A stretch of DNA of 64,000 bases from Blastomyces gilchristii SLH14081 (taxonomy: Eukaryota; Ascomycota; Eurotiomycetes; Onygenales; Ajellomycetaceae), in the NCBI RefSeq assembly GCF_000003855.2, contig NW_003101677.1:1843506-1907505 (forward strand). Direction: 5' to 3'. Below are positions 21,667 through 34,434 of this stretch, one piece after another (the stretch's first letter is position 1; each line of letters starts with the position of its first letter). The notes under the pieces were generated by a model. The model did no database searches. It worked only from the letters and a program-made list of their open reading frames with translations, and was not told the origin of the DNA. The position numbers were made by a program, and so were the translations under genes.

Positions 21667-23291
21667 TCAAACAAACGCTTGAACACCAGTCATAGCACGG
21701 CCAATAATTAAACCTGCAGGAAAATATGTGTTAGTTAGGCTTTGAACTTCGGCTGACACGGAGATATAGCTTGACGTGTGACTGCGGGGGCAAGTTCCAG
21801 AGGTTTGGATCGTAGGGGCAGGTACGGAAAGACTTACTGTGTATATCACTCTGCCCTTCATATGTTTGGGTAACGAATAGGTTTGCTACATGACGGCCGA
21901 TATGGTATTCGTCACTGGCGGCATTACCGCCAAAGATTTCCTGCAGGCTGTCGATTGGAAATGAGAAATGAGGTCAGTCACATTCAAAAAATGCCGAAAT
22001 AGGCTGGTGTGGGGGGGGAGGATGGTCCAGGCTTCGGAGGAAGCATTGCTGAAGAAACATACGTTCTTGCTCCCACTAACGCACGATCGCAATTCTGTCT
22101 CTTGATTATGGAAATCATCTCGGGTACAGACTTTCCCTCGTCATTAAGCCTAGCAACTTGAACCGCCGCCAAAGTGCCGTAAGCCGCATCCGTTGCGGCA
22201 TCTGCAAGCTTCTTTTGCACGAGTTGGTACTTGGCTAGCGGGTTTCCTTTAAACTGTTTGCGTTCCAGAGCATACGTGCGTGCTCTATCAATGCAGTCCT
22301 CCAGAGCACCCATGGTCCCAAACGCAATTCCCAACCTTGCGCTATTCAGACACGTAAAGGGCCCCACGAGCCCTTCGACATCGGGGAACATGTTGGCTTC
22401 AGGAACAGGACAGGAGTCCAATTGAATCATACCAGTGATGGACGCGCGGAGGGCGGTCTTATTTTTGATCGCGGGTGTCTCTAGTGTACCAGGTGGACAC
22501 TGGTCTCGCTCGATGATAAAGCCCTTGATCTTGCCAGTGGTTTCGAGCTTGGCCCAAACTAGGAAATAGTCGGAAATCGGAGAGTTTGTGATCCATGTCT
22601 TCGAACCTGAAATTGAGTAATAGCCCTTTTTGGTCGGATGCGGTTTGGCGACTGACTCCATCGAGCTCGGGTCTGAGCCGTGGTTTGGCTCAGTCAATCC
22701 GAAGCAGCCCAATTTCTTCCCCTTGGCAAGATCAGGGAGGTATTTGTCTTTCTGCGCCTGAGTGCCAAATTTGTATATGCCTGTCATGATCAGTGAGCTT
22801 TGGACAGACATGCCGGATCGGTAGCCGGAGTCTACCCTTTCGACTTCCTTTGTAATAAGGCCGGAGGCCACGGTGCTGACACCAGCACACCCATATCCGT
22901 CGATAGTGGCTCCGAGGAGACCGAGCTCGCCCATCTCCCGGATGATTTCTTTGTCATAGTTTTCATTTCGGTATGCCTCTACATAGAAATAAGCATTTTG
23001 TCAATGTCAAGGTGCCCAATTTGTTGTTCCTCCATTTTGTATGGCTCGCCAGAATGCAGGGAGTATCTATACCGTACCTAGGATCCTGGGTGCCAGCCTC
23101 TCCTGACAATATTGCCTCGCAGTGTCTTGGATAGCTAGTTCGTCTTCAGTATATAAATTTGTCGTGCCGAGCGGGTCTTGCCAATTGAATGTAGCAGTAG
23201 AGTGCGCGTATCGTCGCGGGATATTATTTGAAACAAAGTGGTTTGCTGCATGGAGTCTGCGAAAAGCGTGTCGCACAGTGAATGGATTCAT
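21667..23291 (-). CDS. Glutaryl-CoA dehydrogenase, mitochondrial, 428 aa
   Basis: This FAD enzyme oxidises and decarboxylates glutaryl-CoA to crotonyl-CoA in lysine, hydroxylysine and tryptophan breakdown. Four exons (23078-23291, 22063-22978, 21838-21947, 21667-21713) join in frame to 428 residues. The start at 23291 gives a basic mitochondrial leader (MNPFTVRHAFRRLHAANHF); an upstream in-frame Met at 23372 is possible. Diagnostic acyl-CoA-dehydrogenase blocks are GLTEPNHGSDPSSM, GSKTWITNSP, FGTMGALEDCIDRA and LQEIFGGNAASDEYHIGRH. The catalytic base is Glu407 in TYEGQSDIH. Ser/Tyr spacing and the C-terminal RAMTGVQAFV fit glutaryl-CoA rather than medium-chain enzymes. Confidence 0.94.
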
Positions 23292-24370
23292 ATTGGATTT
23301 TCGCACGAAGGATACAGGACGGAATTGGAAACCCCTGTAGAAACAGTAGTTATCGTTTAATAATCCCAACACAATCCAGAGGGAGCGGGAACGAAGATGC
23401 CAGGAGGCACCCGGGCAAGTTTACATACTCGACTAGGTTTTAGTTATTGTCGCAGACCGACCCTTTATCAAATGCGATTGAATACGTGGGTAAAAAAAGA
23501 GGAAAAGCAAATATGATTAGAAATTAATATTGTCGAACACACAATTTATACGTTGCCAGTCAAACGCAAGTTCATTGGCGCAGTACATCTGAGAAGGAGA
23601 TAGAAACAAGAGGCAGAAGGGTGAACATTTGACGTTGGTGATGGCGCTGATAAGGCTTGACGCGGCCCGAATGATGGCCCTCGGGTAACTATTAACAATA
23701 CGCCGCTGCCGAAGTTCCTTCGGGAATCAGGATTGTGTCGGCAACAAAATCCCCGGCCGCCAAGATGTTCCCCGGCCCGAAGAAACCTTATCCCACAGTG
23801 AAACCCCCCAGCGAGAGAGATGACAAAAGTATCACAAAGCAATTATCAAAACCATCGTCTTATAACTAACTACTGAAAAGTCAATAATATATTTATATTT
23901 GGGTACTTTTGATATATAAAATATACTACTAATAAATCTATACCGTGAAATTTATTTATGAATGGTAGCCTACCCATAGTAACCACCCCCTTAATTACGT
24001 TAACTGGTATCCTCTCTGACCACCATAATAGAGGGTACAGTGCATTAGGACACTGCAACGATAAGCAGAGCGAAGCTCTGGAGCTAGTTAGCAATCTCGT
24101 TATATCATCATTACTAGTTTCTTCAGCTTTCCACTGCAAGTGACGTATTATTGAAGCCTTTCTCATCGCAGTTATATTACTGAACAGGCACAATTTTAAC
24201 TAAATCTTATCAGATATTTCCACCCCTCTATGGAGCGAAAATGAAATAATATTATGGCTTCGGTCTCTAGAGTAATAACTTCAATAAAACCACTCATCGA
24301 AGGAACCTGAATCTTGTTGTCAATGCCATACATCCATAAGGGAAATCCCGTTAATGTTTGCTTTCGCAAG
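23292..24370. other. Intergenic, AT-rich, possible transposon relic
   Basis: About 1.1 kb, AT-rich between about 23.87 and 24.3 kb. A minus-strand open frame at 23870-24193 (107 codons) has no recognised domain. No long terminal repeat pair or target duplication could be found. Confidence 0.5.
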
Positions 24371-25034
24371 CTAAACCTGTCTGTTCGATACGATCTTTAT
24401 GAGAATACCGTCAGGCTTGAAGCCTGCATCAATATATTCCTGAGTCATGTAGGCCGGAGCAGCTACATCTGCAATCTGCGTACCAAAGGAACCGCCATCC
24501 GCTTGACACTTGAGGATGCTGTCAGCCTCCGGCTTCTTACCACCATCGATGGTGTCTGCAATATCGGAAAAGAGGACCGAGGAGTCGTATGTCAGGTTGG
24601 TCTTTTTGGCGTAAGCTGCTGCTGTGCCACGCGCATACAGAATCCATTCTCCACAGTCAGGCGCATCGGCCGCCTTCATGGTGAACACTATTAGTCAACG
24701 GGTTAGTAGTCTGCTTCAATTGGCATTTTTAACATGCCTGCTGGGCACGACCGTGCCTAGGTTACGTGAATAATGGAATTTATTAGCCCATACATCTACC
24801 AATTCTAGTCTGTCGACCATAGGCGCGAAGATAGCTTGCTATGAAGCTGACATCCTTTGGGTCGACATCCTGGGGGATGTCGTTCTCTCCTGAGTAGCAA
24901 TGCATGTTGGGAGTTTCATCGAAGCAAATAGTGCGGACCCCAGCCTCAAACCCCGGGATGGTCGCCGGCAGTGCAACGGCACCGGTGGTCATAAGAAGGG
25001 CGGCATACTTGATCACGGCTGAGGAAAACAGCAT
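24371..25034 (-). CDS. Small secreted protein, 183 aa
   Basis: Two exons (24800-25034 and 24371-24687) join across a 112-bp intron to 183 residues. The N-terminus MLFSSAVIKYAALLMTTGAV is a signal peptide with probable cleavage after ALP. The mature chain has four cysteines (TICFDE, MHCYSG, PDCGEW, LKCQAD), a pattern that could form two disulfides. It has no membrane segment and no low-complexity region. An in-frame Met ten codons upstream (25064) is an alternative start. I do not recognise the family; similar unannotated secreted proteins occur in ascomycetes, so an effector-like or surface role is only a guess. It lies 1.7 kb from the large GH55-protease gene. Confidence 0.72.
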
Positions 25035-26729
25035 ATTGACAGAGTTTGTTGGGTTGCTAATCACTGATGAATGTGGTTTGATATCAAAAGAGAGTTGTGG
25101 ATTGGACCTTTCATGGAGGAGAAGCTGCCACTGAAAACCAAGATACTTATAGCATTTTCATCAGCTTGCCCGTCAGCACTGATGCAGCTGGAATTCGGTA
25201 CACCAACTCTCCAGCATATAGACGATGTGACGCGGGAGGGATATGCATGTACTTCCCCTGCATGATGAGGATGACTGCCACTTCAACTAAATGAGGTGGC
25301 GGTTTTTAGAGCGGACTCCTGGATGACCAGAGCTTGAGGGAGTGCGGCTCATCGGATCATGTTGTATCCCTACGTGTAGCCAATTCTCTAGTTTGGATTT
25401 CCAGAGGTTTGAGAGTGGAGCAATATCTCAACACCGCCATTTGATATCACCGGGCTACATAGCAGTTTGACGTCAGCCTTAGTGTGTTGGCCTTGGTTGT
25501 CTTGCAGGTGGTCTTGCATATCAGATGGATGTCATTGTCTGGAGTGTAAGAGTCAATGGTAGAGGTGACTGTCAAAAAAGCATCGACAGGTTTGTTATGA
25601 AGTGTAAGCTCAGAGCCTTGTCCGCAGTAGAGTGGAAGCACGGAACCCGGACGATATCTCGGCGAGATATGGAGGACTCGCTTACTCCTCCGGTGTGATA
25701 TATATACTCCGTAGTGTTGCATGTGTGCTCTGCATATGACATCATTGGCTGTAACTACCCCAGGTAAGATCCATTATTTAGTTACCTAATCCCAATCAGG
25801 AAATAATGTCATGCTTCTAATCCGTACATCCATACCTCTCATTTTATATATGTCCGTGATTTCAACTTTGCTGCCAACACGGTTACATTCTGCAGCTTAT
25901 GAATAGCTTGAATGTAATTTTATATATCTATTATTCAACAATCCTTCGCTATCAGGTGTTGCACAAACGTCGTTTATCTCTTAAAGCATGGACTTTTTTT
26001 CACTACGTGGGAGCCGACCACCTTGAAGCACTACAATGCATGTACTCTTTAGCATCAGGTGCGGCTAGTAGAAACCAGTTGACTTATTGTGCTTTTGGCC
26101 TACTAGTTAAACAATGCTACGGCTCGGCTAGTGATGGCCATGGGAATATGAGGATGAGTAATGGTGTGGTTGCATGGAAATCTAGATTCATTCTCCGAGA
26201 CGTGGGGGCCGTCATCTCTCAGTCCCTGTGAAGAGGCTAACATCGGAGTGTTCTCAGATTATCCATGAATTCTCTAACCTTCTCCTCAAATAGTTTAGTT
26301 GTGGATCGGTTGCCTGCTCAGCCCACCGAGCAAACGGAGGTTCAGGGTGCCGAGAGATGATACTCTCATAGAAACTCATTTACTCCGAAGGGGCCATACA
26401 CTCCCCTTGACTGCGCTTGACTTCCCTTGCTAGGTCTTCTACAATTTCACCTGGGTATGTTTCAAACAAGAAACTTCTACAAGGAGCACCCTTACCTGCG
26501 TCTTACCGAAAGGAACCTTGTGTTTACTGTCGGAAATTGCGCTCACGGTTTCCTGGGCCTCGAAACCATGTCCCACTGTCCCCGAGAAGAGAGTGTGTTC
26601 AGTGGACGGAAAAAAAAAAAAAAAAAAAAAATCGCATCACTAGATAAGAGGTCTTTTTCCTCCATTCTGGATGGTGAGTAGTAAACTGTATTTTCTAGTC
26701 AGGCAAATTCGTTTCTGTGGCAAGAGAAT
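25035..26729. other. Intergenic with A22 tract
   Basis: About 1.7 kb upstream of the GH55-S8 gene. Open frames at 25447-25722 (minus) and 25899-26231 (plus) have no recognised domain. All plus-strand frames are unusually open around 26.42-26.61 kb, directly before an A22 tract at 26610-26631, which could be a retroposed scrap. Confidence 0.5.
26610..26631. repeat. Poly-A tract, 22 bases
   Basis: Uninterrupted A tract 98 bp upstream of the GH55-S8 start codon. Confidence 0.9.
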
Positions 26730-29700
26730 ATGGCTTCTCTGAAGTTGTTTCTTGGACTTCTGTTCTGCGTGGTGGGAAAGGCTAATTTATTGTACGATTC
26801 CAAAAGATACCCGAATCTTCCAAGTTATGGACCACAGGTGAATAGAAAACGACCTTGCATTGCTTATTGCCAAGCATGGACAGAATTGGCTGATTTTTCT
26901 GCGGTAGCCCAATGCCCCGTACATGGTGGACAATCAATACAATTACTTCAAAGTTGCACCAGATAAAGGTATGTCATTATCACCGGGCGATAGCTGCATG
27001 GAGTGGAATATTTTTGAAAATTTACATTAACTCGGGGATAGGAGAACAAAATGGGCCGGTGCGGCTTGAATCTGGTAGCTTTGAGAGCTACATATCAATG
27101 TTTAACACGCCAGATGCCAACTCAAAAAACCCTACTGGAGGTTCTTCAAACATTACTACCACAGCTAGTAGCTACTGGTTGCCGAAACTTGCGCCTTTGG
27201 GGAAGGTAAGTGCTTTCTCACGGTGCTAGACTACTGACTGAGCTAATGTATATGTCTAGCAACCAATTGCAGGAAAAGACTATGAGCTCTACAGAGATGT
27301 TGTAGAGTATGGTGCAGACAATACAGGAAAGGAGGATGCCACAGAGGCAATAAATGCAGCAATTAAAGATGGCAATCGTTGTGGTTTGGAATGCGGAAAT
27401 ACCTTTGCACAAGGAGCCATAATCTACTTTCCAGTAAGTGAGTTCCTCTTCTGCAAGGCAAATTCATTTACTGATATAGTATTTCCTATTTCTAGCCTGG
27501 CACATATAAAATCTGTCGACCTGTCATCCAGCTATACTATACTCAGTTCATTGGTGATGCTCTAGACCCGCCTACAATCAAAGGGTGCGATACCTTTCAA
27601 GGCATTGCCCTTTTTGATACAGATCCATACATCCCTAATGGTAATGGTCAAAATTGGTACATTAACCAAAACCAGTTTTTCCGTCAGATTCGTAATTTTA
27701 TCTTTGACCTAACAGAGATGCCTTTGACCACGGACGACCATGACCAGCCACTTGTGCCCACGGGTATCCACTGGCAGGTTTCCCAGGCTTGCTCATTACA
27801 AAATCTGGTCTTCAACATGCCGGAGGCGACTGACAGTAACAAAGTCACTCATGTGGGTATCTTCATGGAAAATGGCAGTGGCGGATTTGTCTCGGATCTA
27901 GTGTTCAATGGGGGTAATATCGGCTGGCGTGCTGGTAAGCAAATGAATTGTTAGGTTGACTATTCCTTTATTTCAGACCTAACATCCCCTCTCAAAGGTT
28001 CCCAGCAGTATACAGCAATGAACCTCAAGTTCAATGGGTGCCTCACGGCAGTTCAAATGATTTGGGACTGGGGCTTCAATTGGCAACGCATTGAAGTTGA
28101 CGGCGGGGCAATTGCATTTAACATTAGTGGTAGGGGTGGTAGCACTGGACAGGGCATAGGCTCTGTCTCCATCATTGGTATGTTTCTATAATACATGATT
28201 GCATGTTTAAACCTGAGCTGACTTGTGCATGCAGACTCGAAGATATCCAATTGCCCAATTGCTATCTTGACCAACTCTCGCGAAGATAGGATCAATGGCC
28301 CCCCCAATATTGTTATTGACAATTTGGAGATGATCAATGTTGAAACAACAGTTAAGAGTGAGAATGGTGATGTAATCCTTGATGGTACTGACCATGTTGG
28401 CCTCTGGGCAATTGGGCGTCGTTATAAAGGATACAAAGGAACTTATGTTTCCGGTGATGTTGAAGCACCTTCAAAAGGGAAACGCTTGCTGGATAAAGAT
28501 GGAAAGCTCTTCTATCGACCTCGCCCTCAATATGAAGACCTCGGAGTGGACCAATTTCTTATTGCCACTGAAAATGGCTGTAAGAATGATGGAACTGGTG
28601 ATAACGCGGGAGATATTAATGCTTTTCTTGAAAAGGCGACTAAGGAACGCAAGATTGCATACTTCCCAGCAGGTATCTACAGAGTTGGCGGCACCGTATT
28701 AATTCCGACAGGCTCCAGAGTGCAAGGTTCCAGCTGGTCACAAATACAGGGAGCTGGATTCTATTTCAATGACATTCACAATCCACGCGTGGTAGTACAG
28801 GTCGGGAAGAAAGGCGATGTGGGTGACATGGAGATAGTTGATATGATGTTCACTGTCCAAGGAGCTACAGCTGGTGCTATAGTCCTTGAATGGAATGTGC
28901 ATGAGGACAGTCAAGGATCTGGTTAGTCACATCATTATTTTGACTATCCCCTTTTCCGGCATAGGATGCAATCATTCTAACTTAGAGCCTTCGGGGGCAG
29001 CTGCTATGTGGGACTCACATGTTCGTGTGGGAGGAGCTCTTGGTACGGATCTAGATATAGAGACTTGCCCAAAGTTTGAGTTTAGTGATGCTTGCATTTG
29101 CGCTTCGCTCTTGTTCCACGTCACGCCTCAGGCCTCAGGTTATTTTGAGAATGTTTGGATATGGCTTGCGGACCAGTAAGTTAAATTCCTCCTGCTAATG
29201 TTCAATCTTATGAAACACAATAGATAGAGAGCTAATTTTGGGATCTGATCAGTGACAATGACATGAGTGTCTATGATTCCCCTGACAAGATAGCGAATCA
29301 AATTAGTATATATGCCGCTCGTGGAACACTGATAGAGTCTGAAGGGCCCTCTTGGTTCTATGGTACCGGTTCTGAACACACTGTCCTGTACCAATATCAA
29401 GTGTATGGAGCGAAAGATGTGAGCAACCAGATCAGTACAAGTATCATAAAGCCGTGCATAGTACTAATTGGATGTTTCCTAGATATATCTCGGCCATATT
29501 CAAACAGAAACTCCATATTATCAGCCAGTTCCTATAGCGCCTTTACCATTCTACTCTGCCAAGAAATTTCCTGGTGATCCATCTTTTGAGGAGTGCAGGA
29601 CCACTGGCTGTTCAACTGCTTGGGGTCTGCGCATCATCAACTCGGAAGGTGTAACACTTCACAGTTCAGGATTATACAGCTTTTTCCAGGAGTATTACCA

Positions 29701-32700
29701 GGACTGCGTTCCAACACATAACTGTCAAGAGCGTGTTCTCGAAGTTAGAGGCAGTAAAGATGTTGCCCTTTTCAACATTTTCACTGTTGGAATCGTGGAA
29801 ATCGGAACTGGAATAAAGTAAGAAGCCTTTTTTCATGAGTGTACCTAGGCACATAGACATAACTAACCCTTTAATCTTAGCAACGGTGCCGTTTTCCAGA
29901 ATGATTCAAATCAAAGGTTCGTTTGATGACTTGGATGTCTTTCCCCTGCAGAACTTGCTCGCTAATGAATGATCACTTCGATGCCAGTGGATTCACTACG
30001 GAAGTTAGCGTTTGGCTTCCTTTGCCAGGGGACGATGAATATGATATTGTTTATGTCGGTCCTGATGTGTATGATAATCCCTCAGTTACATGCCCTGCCG
30101 ATTGCATTCTTGTGTTTCCGACTAGTTCACTTGCTTCACCGACAACCATTGATCCAGGTGACTATACAACTTCTCTTGAGTATGGACACCACGGCACAAC
30201 AACCATTGGTGGGAGAGAAGTTCCCACATTCTACACAACAGTCACCACAATCACATTGGATATAGACCCAATCACTACAGATGGAATGCCCTACTCAAAC
30301 ATTAATATCACTGAAGGACAGCCAAGTGCTACACTCACTGTACTGCCTAGTGTTGATATTCCACCCATCCCTGTGCCCATGCCAGATGGAGAAGGGAAAA
30401 CAACCACTCGGAATGTCACAGTTCCACCGTGGCCAGCTATTACCAGAGGACCACCGGAGAGCTGGAGCAATCCTAATACCTCCCCTACAGATGGCACCAA
30501 GGAAGGGGTTTACCACACTCCTTTTGTGACCACTGTTGTTGCCACTCATCCAACTGTCTCAACCCTTTCGTTTCCATCAACTGTTAGTCCGATTGTGGTT
30601 AAATGTCCTCCTAACTCAAAAGTTCCTTTCAATACTCCGAAAACAACGCCTACAATCTATTGTAGAGTGCCCACAACAGTGTCTGTTGCCTTCACTTGTC
30701 CTGCAACAAAGGTTGTTACATTTATTGGTTCCTCTACTGGTGTTTTTACAGTTGACTGCACTGTCTCAACAACCTTCACCAAGCCGGAGGAAACAATTAC
30801 CCCTGGCCCCACAAATGAACCGGTAGGGATTTCAGAAAATATCCAGAGAGGAAAAAGGGAATAGACCATTTAAAGCTGACCAAGAATTGCCACAAGACAA
30901 CTACCCTGCCACTGCCAGCGTGGACCACATGGCCACCTGGGGCCATCACACCAGTTGAAGAAGAGATCGAAGAGCCAGAACCAGGTAAAACGACTTGTGA
31001 TCTCTGGTTTTTTTCAGTAAGTCTTATTATGAGAGAACAGATAATAGTATTATTTTAAGACATTTTGTTTGACTGGGTCCAGATATGTCTGAACAGAGAT
31101 AACTCTATTTTTGGAGGATTACGCTGGATTCTTCCACCTGGCATATACCCACCGTAAGTAGCGTTCTCAGTACACTTCCACCATCAAACAATGGTATATG
31201 AATGTGACATTCTTAAATATAGGGGACCGCCACCTGCGCGCGCGATAAATCTTCCTCCATCATGGACAATAAAGCCTCCTCTCCCACCTTGGCCACCAAT
31301 AACGTATGATATTGGCTCTGCACTTCCTTACCCTTACCAATCGTATAGGTACGGCACGAACTAACTTGCACAAAGTGTTGGTCGAGATAATATCATAACA
31401 TACCCCAAGGAGGAGCCTACTAAGTGCGAGAAAACATCGGCTTCAATTTGCGCAACAAGTGTCTTCAAGACAACGACCACTAAGGGTCCAATCACATCTA
31501 CAATCACATCCACCAGTTCGACATGCAATACAATTTATGGATGTTCAGCATCAGATTGGGACACCACAACAACACAGACACAGACGGGTAACTGTCAATT
31601 GCCAACAGCTCTATCAGCTCAAGCTGCCGCAGCGCCGCCCATACCGCCTCCCGGCTGCCCTGCAAATGCCATAGTGTATCCATCCGACATGAAGGATGTG
31701 GGGCAAATCCCTCAGCTTCTCGAAAAGTACGAAGGAAAATATGTTGAGATCAAGTCGGAGGTGCTCCGCCTCACAACATTCTTCTGGGTGCCTTTCTTGG
31801 ATCAAGAGACGATGAACGCCTTGTTACAATCTGTAAGAACTTGATAGCATCCGGCTTTGACCTGCACGAGAGTGACGACTGATTTTGTTATATAGCCTGA
31901 TGTTTCCGAGGCTTATTACTATGAAAGGTGGAATGCACAAGTGCACCCGCCCGATCCACGTAGCAGCTCCAAGGGTAGAAGTCACCTCGCTGTAGCTTCC
32001 ACTCTTCACGGCCAGAAGAATGGTAATCACTTTACAAACGGCAACAAGACAGTTCTGGATGCGGGTAATGCGACTCAATTCAATAAGCGAGCGGTGAAGA
32101 CACGAGAGCATGGCCTCATTTGGGATCTCTCCCAGATCTCCATGCCGAGAGGCAGTATTTGGAGATCCCCTACGAGCCATACGGTAGGGGACGACGAAGA
32201 GTTCCTATTCCATTATGATGACATCTCAGGAGACGACCAGTATATATATATATTTGACGAAGATGGCGTCTGGAATGACCATCCTGTGAGACGCCACCCT
32301 TTAAACCTATTCAGCGCAACATTGAGTGTTTATCACTGGTTATACTTTTCAAACACAAACTGACTAACATTCAACCTCTGTAGGAAATGGCTTATCACGA
32401 TGACATCGAAATTTTGGAGCCATATATCCCTTACGGCTATGTTGGTCCCATTCAACCGGACTTAAAGCACGGAACTCGAGTGGCTTCCAAGATTTTAGGA
32501 GCTAATTTGGGCATATGTCAAAGGTGTACACTCATCGTTGTCAACCTCTATGGCTCAAGTCAAGCTCCGCTGAGCGACTTGATTCAGGAACGATACGTTG
32601 AACAACTGCTACACGTCCTGGAAGATGTTACTCAAAAGCGTCGCAATGGTAAGGCAGTTATTAACATGAGCTTTCAGTTCGCCGAGCACCTCTTGAGAGT

Positions 32701-34434
32701 GCCATTTTTAAATCGACTGTGTAAGTATCAATGCTACTCCTACGCTTCTATCTCCCTTCCCCTCATTGTGCACTATTTATTTCCTTATCCATTTGAAGGT
32801 TATCAAGATGAAGTTATTCAAAACTATTGTTTCTCTCTTACTAACTTTTATCAAATGTTTGGGTGTACTTTACAGATGAACTCTTTACTCTCTTAGACGA
32901 CCAGAATGTTGCTCTCCTCGCTGCGTCTAGCAATGACGGTAATCAGTACCGACCGATCAACACTTACCCTTCTTTATTCGGAGATCCTACATCTCCACTG
33001 TACTTAAAAAACCTTATTGTTGTTGGGGCGACAAATGAAGATGGCCATCTCGCAGATTTCAGCCATTATTCTAACTGGATGACTACATTTGCTCCTGGTG
33101 AAGATGTTTATGCTCCGACTTTAGATGAAGGTGGATACGAGACTGATGACGGAACCTCTCTTTGTGAGTTTATAATTCCTTTGTGATATATCTACCAACT
33201 TCAAGATATAACAGTCCTATGGATAAAAAGAAGGTAGCTGATAGTGTTTCAAACCTTAGCTGTCGCACTAGTATCTGGTTTGGTAGGATACTATCGATCG
33301 TTACCATCTCCCTGGGAAGCCCAACTGCAGTCTCCTGCCAATGTAAAGAAGATGATCAAGATTTTTCACCGCCGTTTTGCTGTCCAGGGTGAACCGGTGA
33401 ACTTTGCAATGATGAAACCCACCATCTGGAATGCTCAGGTTGGAGCACGTTCATGTTTATCTGACTATCACGAAATTCCTCAATGGGATGTCAACCGCGT
33501 ATGCCCTCAAATCGAATTGGATCTTGAAAATGATTTCAATGAAGGAGAAACTGTGGAACCTTGCGGCCCTGTAATTAGCAACTCACTTCAGAAATTGGCC
33601 GGCTCTTATTGTCCCAATATTCCTGGTGCTGGCTCTGGCGGGCACACTGTTAGCTTCACAAGTAATGGCGGAGCGAAGCCATCGCCTACATGCGCATCTG
33701 GAACCGGCTGTGGTGGCCACTTATGCACCGGCTTTTTCTGTTCGCCCATGCCAACAGGAGTCCCCCCGGATCGCCATGACCCAAAAGACCCAAATGCAGG
33801 CAATCCGGTGCCGACGACCACCAGGCCTAGCGACCCAGACCCCACATGCGATGACAAATGCAAGTTGGACAGGGGCAACCGATGTGCATGTAATGAGAAT
33901 GGATGTGATGATCAATCACCAGGCTGCTGTGCCAATGCCAGCTGTCCCTATTGCGAATGTAATGAGAATAGCTGTTCCCCTGGCTCACCTTGGTGCTGTG
34001 CAAACGATACGTGTGAGTGGTCAAGAACAGGTGGTGGTGGAGGGTACAATCCTCGTCCAAAACCAAGGACTGGATTTGTTTTGATTTCTGTGTCTAGTGT
34101 CGAAAATCCCGCTCCACCATATATTCATCACTATTGGGAAGTCTGGTCCAAACTGCATCCAAATAAAGTTGATCTGTGTGGGGATGAGCCTCTTGTGAAA
34201 GAAAAAACAGATGATGTGAAAGGGGCATTCCCTCCCTCCCTTGGACCATTTACTGCAAATGGGGTTACATGCGAATACATTGGTGACAAGAAACAGGCTG
34301 GTAAGCTGGAATGTGATACTAATGTCGCCAAAACTTCATGTAGGGCTCTGGATCCAATCGAGACATATGAATGTACCCTGGAAAACCCGATAAAACACCT
34401 CACTGTGCAGTGTGAGTGGGAAGCGGTTGACTAG
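26730..34434 (+). CDS. Secreted GH55 glucanase - subtilisin fusion, 2101 aa
   Basis: Twenty exons keep frame through 19 GT-AG introns: 26730-26837, 26908-26968, 27042-27205, 27260-27433, 27496-27934, 27998-28177, 28235-28921, 28986-29175, 29253-29418, 29483-29817, 29881-29916, 29988-30822, 30885-31016, 31083-31153, 31223-31303, 31376-31832, 31896-32285, 32384-32720, 32876-33163 and 33260-34434. Order: signal peptide (1-20); GH55 beta-1,3-glucanase with two beta-helix halves (about 112-480 and 486-835; blocks GADNTG, FFRQIRNF, GIHWQVSQA, FMENGSGGF, GLYSFF); Thr/Pro-rich linker (about 850-1310); I9-like propeptide (about 1313-1395); dibasic KR 1436-1437; S8 protease with Asp1493, His1531, oxyanion Asn1634 and Ser1709; Cys-rich tail with two like repeats (about 1906-1963). 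It probably acts outside the cell on wall glucan and protein. The usual Pro after GTS is missing (GTSLSVAL). A large fusion or two cleaved enzymes are both possible outcomes. Confidence 0.85.

Noticed and set aside
30823..30884. Stop-containing stretch that could end the GH55 gene near 30864 as a separate gene
   Set aside because: It is bounded by a GT donor and a branch-site/AG acceptor, and removing it continues the Thr/Pro-rich linker in frame into four more well-formed exons.
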